From NCBI GenBank assembly GCA_029259635.1, contig JAJDEU010000032.1:62001-126000 (forward strand): DNA of 64,000 nt. The letters run 5' to 3'. The DNA is from Planctomycetota bacterium. GTDB lineage: Bacteria > Planctomycetota > UBA1135 > GCA-002686595. Both the position numbers and the translations under genes were made by a program. Every line of letters begins with the position of its first letter. Positions within the stretch are counted from its first letter, which is position 1. Under the pieces are notes generated by a model. The model was not told where the DNA came from, ran no database searches, and saw nothing but the letters and a program-made list of their open reading frames with translations. Shown here piece by piece: positions 1-7,619 of the stretch.

Positions 1-1
1 C

Positions 2-208
2 CCGGGCGATGCCATCGTCCTTCCCAACCACAGCCTTCAGAATACAGCGATGCACTCGGTGTTCTGTGCCTCACCGGATGTGACCTTCGGCGTCTCCTGC
101 GCTCTGCGCGCGCTGCCTGGAATCAAGCCGCTCTCCCGCGAAGTCGTCAAACGCGGCAAAGGGATTCAAAAGCGAGGGCATCGTCCGAAGCGGCGCAAAA
201 AGGGATGA
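2..208 (+). CDS. C-terminal fragment of an unidentified protein
   Basis: An open frame enters from the left edge and stops at TGA 206-208, giving about 68 residues. The tail is strongly basic (ends KRRKKG) and the upstream part reads like ordinary protein (AIVLPNHSLQNTAMHSVF). No family is recognised. It ends 7 bases before the sulfatase start, so the two may be co-transcribed. The frame could be spurious because only the end is visible, but the stop just before the next gene favours a real gene. Confidence 0.45.
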   Translation, partial: PGDAIVLPNHSLQNTAMHSVFCASPDVTFGVSCALRALPGIKPLSREVVKRGKGIQKRGHRPKRRKKG

Positions 209-215
209 GGGCTTT

Positions 216-1586
216 TTGTTGAGTCGCGTGTTCGAACCGCAGTGCTCGAGCTGGGCGGCGCTCGGCCTGGTCGCGTTTGCATTGGTGAGCTGCGCGGAAA
301 ACCTCGCAGAAGTCGCGAGCACCGACTCCCCCAACGTGCTCGTGATCGTTCTCGACGATGTCGGCGTCGATCGAATCGGAGCCTATAACGCTGACTCGAA
401 GCTCACGCCGAACATCGACGGGCTCGCAGCTCGCGGTGTAATCTTTAGCCGCGCGTGGGCGACGCCACTCTGCACGCCGACGCGAGCGGCGATTCAGACG
501 GGGCGCTATGGCTTTCGCACGGGGATCGGCACTGTGGGCGTCAGTGGACTGCCGACGGAAGAGGTCACTTTGGCAGAGCTACTCGACGCCGGAACGGCCG
601 GGCGCTACGCCACTGCGGCGATCGGCAAGTGGCACATGGGCGGGAACTTGAGCGGCGGCGCGAAGGCGGCGAACGTTGCGGGCTACGATCACTTTGCCGG
701 GACCCTCGGAAACCTGACCGACTATTTCGAGTTCAAGAAAGTCGTCGACGGCCGGACAGAGACGGTCAAGAGCTATGCGACGAGCGACCAAACCACCGAC
801 GCCCTGAATTGGATCCGGCAAGCTCCCGAGCCGTGGTTCTGTTATCTCGCGTTCAACGCCGTTCATCGCCCGCTCCACAACCCACCGCCGCGACTGACTC
901 CTTTGAGCGCTCGCGCGGGCCAGAATCGCGATCCGGGAATTGCGGCATTTGAGTCCATGATCGAAGCGCTCGACACGGAGGTCGGTCGCCTACTCGATGG
1001 ACTTGGAGCCGAGCGGACCGCGAACACGAACATCATCCTGCTCTCCGACAACGGAACTCATCGCGAACAGACGGTCGAGGCCGGCAAAGCGGCTGCGGGC
1101 AAAGGCAGTGTGCATGAGAGCGGAATCTTGGTGCCCTTCATGATCGCTGGCCCCGGCGTTCGCGAACCGGGCCGCTCGCAAGACGCCCTGATCGGAGTCA
1201 CCGACATCTTCGCGACGGTCGCGGATTGGGCGGGTGTCGATCTAGAGCAGGCGGGATTGCAGCTCGCCGGCCCGCTCGATTCTGTCAGCCTGCTGCCCTA
1301 CCTGAGCGAACCCGATTCAGCGCCGCTGCGCGAGTCGATCTTCTCCGAGTGCTTTCGACCGAACGGCCCCGGACCCTATTCGCTCGTGCGTCGAGCCGTT
1401 CGGGAGGATCGCTATAAGCTCGTTCACCTCGAGCGCGAAGGACAGGCTCCGAAAGAGCATCTCTACGACATGCTGAGCGACCCGAAGGAGGAGCGCGATC
1501 TGCTGCGATTCGAGCCGGAGGCACCGGAAACGCAAGCCGCACATGACCGATTGAGCGCGCGGCTCCGGGAACTGCTCGAGCCCTAA
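216..1586 (+). CDS. Sulfatase, predicted lipoprotein
   Basis: 456 residues. A hydrophobic N-terminal segment ends in a lipobox (LVSC, Cys26), predicting a membrane-anchored lipoprotein. The sulfatase fold starts with NVLVIVLDD (metal-binding Asp pair), and CTPTR at 86-90 fits the C-x-P-x-R signature in which the Cys becomes formylglycine. GKWHMGG and LLSDNGT are further sulfatase metal/active-site motifs. It should hydrolyse a sulfate ester, perhaps on a sulfated polysaccharide, but the substrate cannot be read. Start is TTG 216 (another TTG follows at 219); there is no in-frame ATG before the signal peptide. Family call is firm, substrate unknown. Confidence 0.9.
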   Translation: MLSRVFEPQCSSWAALGLVAFALVSCAENLAEVASTDSPNVLVIVLDDVGVDRIGAYNADSKLTPNIDGLAARGVIFSRAWATPLCTPTRAAIQTGRYGFRTGIGTVGVSGLPTEEVTLAELLDAGTAGRYATAAIGKWHMGGNLSGGAKAANVAGYDHFAGTLGNLTDYFEFKKVVDGRTETVKSYATSDQTTDALNWIRQAPEPWFCYLAFNAVHRPLHNPPPRLTPLSARAGQNRDPGIAAFESMIEALDTEVGRLLDGLGAERTANTNIILLSDNGTHREQTVEAGKAAAGKGSVHESGILVPFMIAGPGVREPGRSQDALIGVTDIFATVADWAGVDLEQAGLQLAGPLDSVSLLPYLSEPDSAPLRESIFSECFRPNGPGPYSLVRRAVREDRYKLVHLEREGQAPKEHLYDMLSDPKEERDLLRFEPEAPETQAAHDRLSARLRELLEP

Positions 1587-1657
1587 GCTCTCAGCGACGG
1601 GACACCGAGCGCTCGGCCGAAGCCGACGGGAGCAAAATGGGCTAGAGTGCGCGAGTG

Positions 1658-2407
1658 ATGTCCGAGTCCGAAATCAACCATCGCATCGATAGGCTTCACG
1701 GCGGGCAGTTTCGAACGACGCGCTGGAGCGTGGTGCAGGCGGCGGGGCGAAATGACTCGCCTTCCGCAGCCGAAGCGCTCTCCGTCTTGTGCGAGTCCTA
1801 TTGGTATCCGCTCTACAGCTATCTTCGGCGCCGTGGAACGAAGGCGGAGGAGGCGGCGGACTTGACGCAGGGCTTCTTTGCGCGACTTCTCGACAAGCAT
1901 GATCTGGCGGACGCCGATCGGGAGAAGGGACGCTTTCGCGCCTTTCTGTTGACCGCGCTCAAGCACTACGTCTCGAACGAGGCGGATCGCGAGCGAGCGG
2001 AGAAGCGCGGCGGGCGGCAGACGATTCTTTCGCTGGACGTCGAAGCCGCAGAGGGGCGCTTTGCCATCGAGCCCGCCGATGAGCGCACGCCGGAAGACGA
2101 ATTTTCGCGCAACTGGGCCATGATCACGATGGAGCGCGCGATGGAGCGCGTGCGCGAAGACTATCGGCGCTCGAATCGAATGGAGCTCTTCGAGCGGCTC
2201 GCCCCCTGCATGACCCATGCGCAGGAGACGACCTATCGAACGCTCGCCGAGGAGCTCGATATGAACGAGACGGCCTTTAAGGTTGCGGTGCATCGGGTGC
2301 GAAAGCGCTTTCGCGAGTGCCTGCGAAGGGAGATCGCGGAGACCTTGACCGATGCAGGGGAGATCGAGGAAGAGCTGCGAGATCTGTTCGAGGCGCTCGG
2401 CTCCTGA
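1658..2407 (+). CDS. ECF-type RNA polymerase sigma factor
   Basis: 249 residues. The N-terminus has FRTTRWSVV, a phrase typical of a sigma-factor group frequent in Planctomycetota and Acidobacteria. Region 2 follows (ESYWYPLYSYLRRRG, then DLTQGFFARLL). Region 4 contains TYRTLAEELDMNETAFKVAVHRVRKRF, a helix-turn-helix for -35 recognition. A GTG lies immediately upstream at 1655; ATG 1658 is preferred. The Ser/Thr kinase follows 114 bases downstream on the same strand, and no anti-sigma factor is adjacent. This matches ECF groups thought to be controlled by phosphorylation, which is an inference here. Confidence 0.9.
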   Translation: MSESEINHRIDRLHGGQFRTTRWSVVQAAGRNDSPSAAEALSVLCESYWYPLYSYLRRRGTKAEEAADLTQGFFARLLDKHDLADADREKGRFRAFLLTALKHYVSNEADRERAEKRGGRQTILSLDVEAAEGRFAIEPADERTPEDEFSRNWAMITMERAMERVREDYRRSNRMELFERLAPCMTHAQETTYRTLAEELDMNETAFKVAVHRVRKRFRECLRREIAETLTDAGEIEEELRDLFEALGS

Positions 2408-2521
2408 TGAGAGCTGCACATTTCTCGGGAATGGCGGTAACCATGGCGGGCAGAAGCTTCATGGAGTGGCGAAGGCAGCTCCAGATGGGAGAGGCCAGGC
2501 CCGGAGAGGCCCATTAGCGCC

Positions 2522-3835
2522 ATGAAGAAACCCGCCCTTTGCCCCCGATGCGGCGTTCAGCTGCCCACCGCCACGGAATTCGACTCACCCTGCCCGCGCT
2601 GCCTGATGCAGCTCGGCTTCGAAGAGAGCAAGCCGCAATCGCCTCAGTTCGAGGTGCCAAAGATCGAGGAGGTCATCAAGACCTTCCCGCAGCTCGAGAT
2701 CCTGGAGCTCGTCGGAACCGGCGGGATGGGCATCGTCTACCACGCTCGGCAGAAGGGGCTCGATCGCGATGTCGCGCTCAAGCTCGTCTCGGTGGACGTC
2801 ACTGCGGATCCCGCTTTCGCCGAGCGGTTCTCCCGCGAAGCGCGAGCGCTCGCATCGCTCTCGCATCCCGCAATCACCGGCGTCTTCGACTTCGGTCAGG
2901 TCGGCGGTTTTTACTACCTGATCATGGAGTACGTCGATGGCGCGAATTTGCGCCAGGTGATGAACACGGGCGGTTTGTCGACGCGCGAGGCGATGGCGAT
3001 GGTGTCGCGCATGTGCGATGCGCTTCAGTACGCGCACGACAACGGCATCGTGCACCGCGATATCAAGCCGGAGAATTTGCTCATCAATCGTGCGGGCGAG
3101 CTGAAGATCATCGACTTTGGCCTCGCGAAGATGCTGGGGCAAGCGCCGACGGTCGGGTCGCTCACGCGCACGGACCAGGCCATGGGGACCTGGCACTACA
3201 TGGCGCCGGAGCAGGTCGAGCGGCCGCTCGAGGTCGATCACCGCGCGGACATCTTTTCGCTCGGCGTCGTCTTTTATGAGCTCTTGACCGGTGAGCTCCC
3301 GATCGGGCGATTCTCGCCGCCGTCGCAGCGGGGAGAGATGGATATTCGGCTCGACAAGATCGTCATGCACGCGCTCGAGAAAGAGCCGGCGGAGCGCTAT
3401 CAGCGCGCGGGTCAGGTGAAGACCGACCTGGACATCGTCAAGGATTCGCGGGGAGCACCGCAGCTTGCCTCGGCCATGGCCGCCGCTCGGGCGCCGAAAA
3501 AGGAACGCGGAGCGGGCTTCTGGATCTTCTCCGTCCTCGGTGGTTGCCTGGGATTGCTGCTCTTGTTCGGGTGTTTGGGGGCGATGCTCTTCGCGGTGAC
3601 TGGAAGCCCCTCCGACGGAAGAGCCGGGCAAGCGGAGGTCACCGAGACACCGGAGCCCGCAGCCGTGCCTCAGTGGGGAGATCGATACGACGAGTCGATT
3701 CTGGAAGAGGCCTCGCAGGGGCTCGTCCCCGCGGAAACCCCCGAACCGCTCCTGCCACCCGGCGAACAGCCGATCGAAGGAATCGAGACGAACGAGCTGA
3801 TTGAGCCGACGCCCGACTCCCCCCCGCTGCGCTAG
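2522..3835 (+). CDS. Membrane Ser/Thr protein kinase with N-terminal zinc ribbon
   Basis: 437 residues. Two CPxC knuckles (Cys7/Cys10 and Cys24/Cys27) form a predicted zinc ribbon. The PknB-type kinase domain then shows GTGGMG (glycine loop), VALKLV (ATP-binding Lys), HRDIKPEN with catalytic Asp180, DFGLA and MAPEQ. One transmembrane helix lies around residues 330-358, followed by a Pro/Glu-rich tail of about 75 residues outside the membrane. All catalytic residues are present, so it should be active. The adjacent sigma factor is a plausible substrate or partner, inferred from position only. Confidence 0.92.
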   Translation: MKKPALCPRCGVQLPTATEFDSPCPRCLMQLGFEESKPQSPQFEVPKIEEVIKTFPQLEILELVGTGGMGIVYHARQKGLDRDVALKLVSVDVTADPAFAERFSREARALASLSHPAITGVFDFGQVGGFYYLIMEYVDGANLRQVMNTGGLSTREAMAMVSRMCDALQYAHDNGIVHRDIKPENLLINRAGELKIIDFGLAKMLGQAPTVGSLTRTDQAMGTWHYMAPEQVERPLEVDHRADIFSLGVVFYELLTGELPIGRFSPPSQRGEMDIRLDKIVMHALEKEPAERYQRAGQVKTDLDIVKDSRGAPQLASAMAAARAPKKERGAGFWIFSVLGGCLGLLLLFGCLGAMLFAVTGSPSDGRAGQAEVTETPEPAAVPQWGDRYDESILEEASQGLVPAETPEPLLPPGEQPIEGIETNELIEPTPDSPPLR

Positions 3836-3847
3836 CCAAGCTCGCGC

Positions 3848-3976
3848 TCTGCGAAGGTGGATTACCGAACCCGGTTCATCTCTAAACTTTTGGGCCTCAT
3901 ATCCATGGCATTCGGCCATGGATATGAGGCCCAAAAGTTTAGAGATGAACCGGGTTCGGTAATCCACCTTCGCAGA
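3848..3976. repeat. Perfect 62-bp inverted repeat, 5-nt loop
   Basis: Left arm 3848-3909 and right arm 3915-3976 are exact reverse complements, separated by ATTCG (3910-3914). Pairing stops at 3847/3977. The arms contain no obvious coding frame and no T-run follows, so it is not a classical short intrinsic terminator. It begins 12 bases after the kinase stop and ends 110 bases before the permease ATG. It could form a very stable RNA hairpin or a DNA cruciform, be a palindromic miniature element, or be a fold-back artefact of library preparation or assembly. The repeat itself is certain; its role is not. Confidence 0.95.
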
Positions 3977-4086
3977 CAGAATACGGCGGCCGTATTGGTG
4001 GAATCGGACTCGCCGAACTAACCTAACGGAGCGCAACGAAGAAGGCCGCAGCTCGGCCATTCCGCTTGCCGCGATCCTCAGCAGGT

Positions 4087-5166
4087 ATGCAGCCTTTCCC
4101 CCGCCTACTCTCGATTTGCCTCGTCCTTCTGACGGCCATCATGGTCGGCTGGGTCTTGAGCGTCGGTGCGTCGATCATTCAGCCGCTCGTGATCGCACTC
4201 TTGCTGGCGAGTATGTTCCAGCCCGTCGTCCGAGGCTTGGCGCGCTATCGGATCCCGCCGCCGGTCACGGTCATCGCGATCGTCTCGATTTTCTTCACGG
4301 CCGCCGTCCAGATCGGTTTCCTCGTCAAAGACCGCGCACTGGGATTTCTCGGAAGGCTACCGGCGAGCGCGGAACCGGACGCCGCCGCGCAGGCGGGCAT
4401 GAACTGGGACGTCTTCGTCGAGGGACTCAACTCCTGGATGAGTGATCACAGCATCCCGGAGCCGCTCGTCAAGCTCGCCAATAGCTCCCTGCAATCCATC
4501 GACGTCGATGCGATGGCCGCCAACCTTTTAGGCGGAGGTGTCGATTTCACGAAAAGCCTGCTGCTCGTCGTGCTCTACATGCTCTTCATCTTCGCGGAGC
4601 AAGCCGTCTTCCGCCGCAAGATCCTCTCGATCTTCGACGAGCGTCGAGAGGATGCTCGGCAGGTTCTCGACAAGATCGGGCACGACATCCAGCGCTACCT
4701 CGGTGTGAAGACGATCACTTCGCTCGTCACTGGTGTGCTGTGTTATTCGGTCCTCGTCGCTCTGGGTATTCCCTACGCGCTGCTCCTGGGCACGATGACC
4801 TTCGCGCTCAACTACATTCCAACCTTCGGCAGCTTCATCGGCGGCATGATCGCGACCGCGGTCGCCCTGATCTACGAGCCGGGCATCTCCCCCGCCCTGC
4901 CCGTGTTTCTAACCTACGTCGGCGTCAACGCGGTGCTCGGCAGCTACCTTGAGCCCAAGATCCTAGGCCGCGAGCTCAACCTCTCGCCACTCGTCGTCAT
5001 CATCTCGGTCGTCGTCTGGGCCGGTCTCTGGGGAGCCGTCGGAACCTTCCTCGCCGTGCCCCTGACCGCCGCCATGCAGATCATCCTCGCCAACAACGAG
5101 ACCACGCGCCCGATCGCCGTGATGCTGAGCAGCGGACCCCCTCGCGAAGACCGGCGTCCGAAGTAG
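4087..5166 (+). CDS. AI-2E family transporter (permease)
   Basis: 359 residues from ATG 4087; TTG 4066 would add seven residues. The protein is membrane-spanning throughout: two N-terminal helices, a central soluble stretch (about residues 95-165), then a cluster of helices. The C-terminal half has the family look: GIPYALLLGTMTFALNYIP, IGGMIA, YLEPKILGRELNLSPLVVI and GAVGTFLAVPL. The PF01594 family includes YdiK/PerM-like proteins and some Na+/H+ antiporters; a role in AI-2 export is only a family label. The gene converges with the flavoprotein gene, 19 bases between stops. Confidence 0.88.
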   Translation: MQPFPRLLSICLVLLTAIMVGWVLSVGASIIQPLVIALLLASMFQPVVRGLARYRIPPPVTVIAIVSIFFTAAVQIGFLVKDRALGFLGRLPASAEPDAAAQAGMNWDVFVEGLNSWMSDHSIPEPLVKLANSSLQSIDVDAMAANLLGGGVDFTKSLLLVVLYMLFIFAEQAVFRRKILSIFDERREDARQVLDKIGHDIQRYLGVKTITSLVTGVLCYSVLVALGIPYALLLGTMTFALNYIPTFGSFIGGMIATAVALIYEPGISPALPVFLTYVGVNAVLGSYLEPKILGRELNLSPLVVIISVVVWAGLWGAVGTFLAVPLTAAMQIILANNETTRPIAVMLSSGPPREDRRPK

Positions 5167-5185
5167 CGCACTCCGTGAAGGTGGG

Positions 5186-6550
5186 TTAGCGCTGCGACTC
5201 CAGATCCCGCGCGAGGCTCATGAACACTTCGCTGAGTGTCGGGTGGTACCACGGCATCTCGAGCATCTGCGAAGCGGTGCCTCGGTAGTACATGAGCGTC
5301 GAAATCTCGTGAATGAGATCGTCCGCGCGCGGTCCGAGGATTTGCGAACCGACGATCTCTCCGGTCGCTTTCTCCGCGAGCAAGATGCACACGCCGTGCT
5401 GCACATCCTGCGTGATCGCGCGGCCGGTCTCCGCCCACTTCGCGCTGGCCTTCACGACCTCCAGCCCCTTCGCTTTGGCTTGCTGCTCGGTCATTCCGAT
5501 GGTCGCCATCGCCGGATCCGTGAACACCACCGCCATGTGCAAGCGATCCTCGACGTGATGGTTGCTCGCTCCTTCAAGGGCATTCAGCGTCGCCACTCGA
5601 CCTTCCCAATTCGCGACATGCAGGAGCAATAGCTCGCCCGTCGCGTCCCCCGCGACGAACACCTTCGGATTACTACTGCGCATGTCCGTTCCGCAAATCA
5701 CGCGCCCGCGCTCCGTCTCGACTCCCGCCTCCTCCAAGCCGAGCCCGTCGTGCGCCGCCCGCCGCCCGGTCGCCACCACCAAGACCTCGGCCTCGTACTG
5801 TTTGCCATCTTTCGTCGTCACGCGAACGCCGCTCTCCGTCTTCTCGATCAACACCGGCGCCGACGGCTGAACCAAGCGTATGTTCGGCTCGTCCATCAGC
5901 GCTCTCTCCATCTCGTCAACGACCAACGGATCCACGTCGGTGAAGATCTTGCGCCGACTAATCACGGTGACTTCCGCCTCCATCCGCGCGAGGAATTGAC
6001 CGAGCTCCAATCCGATCGCGCCCGTCCCGAGCACGATCGCCGAGTTCGGTCGCTCCTTGATCGCCATCACTCCATCGCTATCGAGGTACGGAACACTGTC
6101 CATTCCTTCAATCGGCGGCAGCGAGACGACGGAACCCGTAGCGATGACAGCGCCCTTTTCGAATTTGTAGAGTTCACCGCCGGCCTCGACCGTATCCGGC
6201 CCCACGAATCGAGCGCGCGCATCGACGACTTCGTACCCGCCGCTCGCGATTCCGCTCAACTTGGCCGCCTTGAAGCGCGCGACTTTCGCGTCCTTGTTGA
6301 CCATGACGGCCTCGAAGTCGATCTCAACTCCCTGAGCCTTCACGCCGGGCGTCTTCGAGTGCTTCGCGTCATGCACCAGGTGCGCCGCGTGCAGCATGGT
6401 CTTGGTCGGCATGCAGCCCCGCAGAATGCAGAGTCCTCCGAGCTCCCCGTCGTTGAACATCACGACGCTCGCGCCTTCCGCCACAGCTGCCTTTGCAGCA
6501 GCCGTACCGGCAGTTCCTCCGCCCAACACCACAATGTCATAGTTCTTCAT
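5186..6550 (-). CDS. Dihydrolipoamide dehydrogenase-like FAD disulfide oxidoreductase
   Basis: 454 residues. The N-terminal FAD Rossmann motif reads VVLGGGTAGTAA. The redox-active disulfide is CILRGC (Cys41/Cys46), matching the class I C-x4-C spacing of Lpd and mercuric reductase. A second Rossmann motif (VLGTGAIGLELGQ) binds NAD(P), FVAGDATG contacts FAD, and HPTLSE near the C-terminus supplies the catalytic His-Glu pair. ATG 6550 is chosen because the fold begins directly there; the frame stays open upstream across the neighbour. Only 41 bases separate it from the divergent chorismatase start. No E2 or E1 subunit is nearby, so the substrate is unknown. Confidence 0.88.
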   Translation of the reverse strand: MKNYDIVVLGGGTAGTAAAKAAVAEGASVVMFNDGELGGLCILRGCMPTKTMLHAAHLVHDAKHSKTPGVKAQGVEIDFEAVMVNKDAKVARFKAAKLSGIASGGYEVVDARARFVGPDTVEAGGELYKFEKGAVIATGSVVSLPPIEGMDSVPYLDSDGVMAIKERPNSAIVLGTGAIGLELGQFLARMEAEVTVISRRKIFTDVDPLVVDEMERALMDEPNIRLVQPSAPVLIEKTESGVRVTTKDGKQYEAEVLVVATGRRAAHDGLGLEEAGVETERGRVICGTDMRSSNPKVFVAGDATGELLLLHVANWEGRVATLNALEGASNHHVEDRLHMAVVFTDPAMATIGMTEQQAKAKGLEVVKASAKWAETGRAITQDVQHGVCILLAEKATGEIVGSQILGPRADDLIHEISTLMYYRGTASQMLEMPWYHPTLSEVFMSLARDLESQR

Positions 6551-6591
6551 GAGGCATCGAGGATAGACTCCTCTCCGCCCGCACGAGCCCC

Positions 6592-7605
6592 ATGAATCAG
6601 CGAATCTTCCCCCTTCATCTCGAGTATTTTTCGGACTCCCAACCGATTCCCGAACAGAGCGGCGTTCACGTGCTCGGGCGCGTTTCGTTCGGCGACAAGA
6701 GCCCCGCGGCCACCGACGGAGTCGACTTGCTTGTCCCGCTAGACCCACTCGACAGTGAGCCCCTTTCGGAAGTCTGGACCACCGATCAATTACCGACCGT
6801 CGGTACTCACGCCGGGTTCGAAACGGCGGAGACGAGCGAGCTCTTATTCGGTGCCGCGACACTTGACTGCGAGGACCCCGAAGCCGCCGCTCAAAAACTC
6901 TACGGCGACCTCTTCGAAGTTCTCGGGGAACGCAACTTCCAAAACCTGTTGCGCATCTGGAACATCGTCCCGCGCATCGGCGAGGATCGCGCGGGTCTCG
7001 ATCGCTATATGCACTTTTGTCGCGGGCGCGCCATCGCTTTCGAACAGCGTCACGGCCAAGGCTTCGAGTCCTTGCTCCCTGCCGCGAGCGCGGTGGGCAG
7101 TGATCGCGGACCGTTCGTCGTCTGGTTCATCGCGAGCAAGCGCGCCGGAATTCCACGCGAGAATCCGCGCCAGATCAGTGCCTTTCAGTACCCCGAGCGG
7201 TACGGCCCAAAGCCGCCCTCCTTTGCGCGCGCCACGCTCACGCCGCCGTGTTTGGGTTCGGAGCTACTGCTGTCCGGAACCGCGAGCATCCTCGGCTCCG
7301 AGAGCGTCCATTTGAACGATACGAGCGCTCAGCTCGCCGAAACGATGGAGAACCTGCGCGCTCTACTTGGCAAGAATGGGAGGATTGATTCCAATCACCT
7401 GCGGCAGCTCAAAGTCTTCGTACGGGATCGCTCCGACTACGCGGAGATTCGGGAGGCACTGATGCCCCTGATCCAAACCGGCACGCAGATCATGTTTTTG
7501 CGTGCGGATATCTGCCGCCCGGAACTCTTGCTCGAAATCGAAGGCCTCGCTGTTCAGGCGCCTTCAACCGCAACCGCACTCGGCACTACGCCTGTCGCGC
7601 ACTAA
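6592..7605 (+). CDS. Chorismatase (hydroxybenzoate synthase, XanB2/FkbO/Hyg5 family)
   Basis: 337 residues, the usual size for chorismatases. The middle carries FVVWFIASKRAG and ENPRQISAFQYPERYGPKPPSF, and the C-terminus carries VFVRDRSDYAEIR and ICRPELLLEIEG, where the conserved acidic pair sits at about 315-317 before the end. These are features of the RidA-like chorismatase fold. Family members split chorismate into pyruvate plus 3-hydroxybenzoate, 4-hydroxybenzoate or a dihydroxycyclohexadiene carboxylate; the product cannot be fixed by eye. The gene is followed after 14 bases by a halogenase-like gene and lies near polyene biosynthesis genes, so it likely supplies the aromatic starter as XanB2 does for xanthomonadin. 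Confidence 0.85.
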   Translation: MNQRIFPLHLEYFSDSQPIPEQSGVHVLGRVSFGDKSPAATDGVDLLVPLDPLDSEPLSEVWTTDQLPTVGTHAGFETAETSELLFGAATLDCEDPEAAAQKLYGDLFEVLGERNFQNLLRIWNIVPRIGEDRAGLDRYMHFCRGRAIAFEQRHGQGFESLLPAASAVGSDRGPFVVWFIASKRAGIPRENPRQISAFQYPERYGPKPPSFARATLTPPCLGSELLLSGTASILGSESVHLNDTSAQLAETMENLRALLGKNGRIDSNHLRQLKVFVRDRSDYAEIREALMPLIQTGTQIMFLRADICRPELLLEIEGLAVQAPSTATALGTTPVAH

Positions 7606-7619
7606 TACGATTCGTTTTG

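Noticed and set aside
1583..2419. Minus-strand 278-codon frame over the sigma factor
   Set aside because: Composition is that of an antisense frame in GC-rich coding DNA, and the sigma factor motifs are unambiguous on the + strand.
2407..2517. 36-codon frame starting ATG 2407, overlapping the sigma stop, before the kinase
   Set aside because: It has the right position for coupling, but the product is Met/Arg/Gly-rich with no motif or recognisable homologue; the gap is more likely a leader.
2585..4060. Minus-strand 491-codon frame across the kinase and the inverted repeat
   Set aside because: Antisense shadow of the kinase gene, whose catalytic motifs are all on the + strand.
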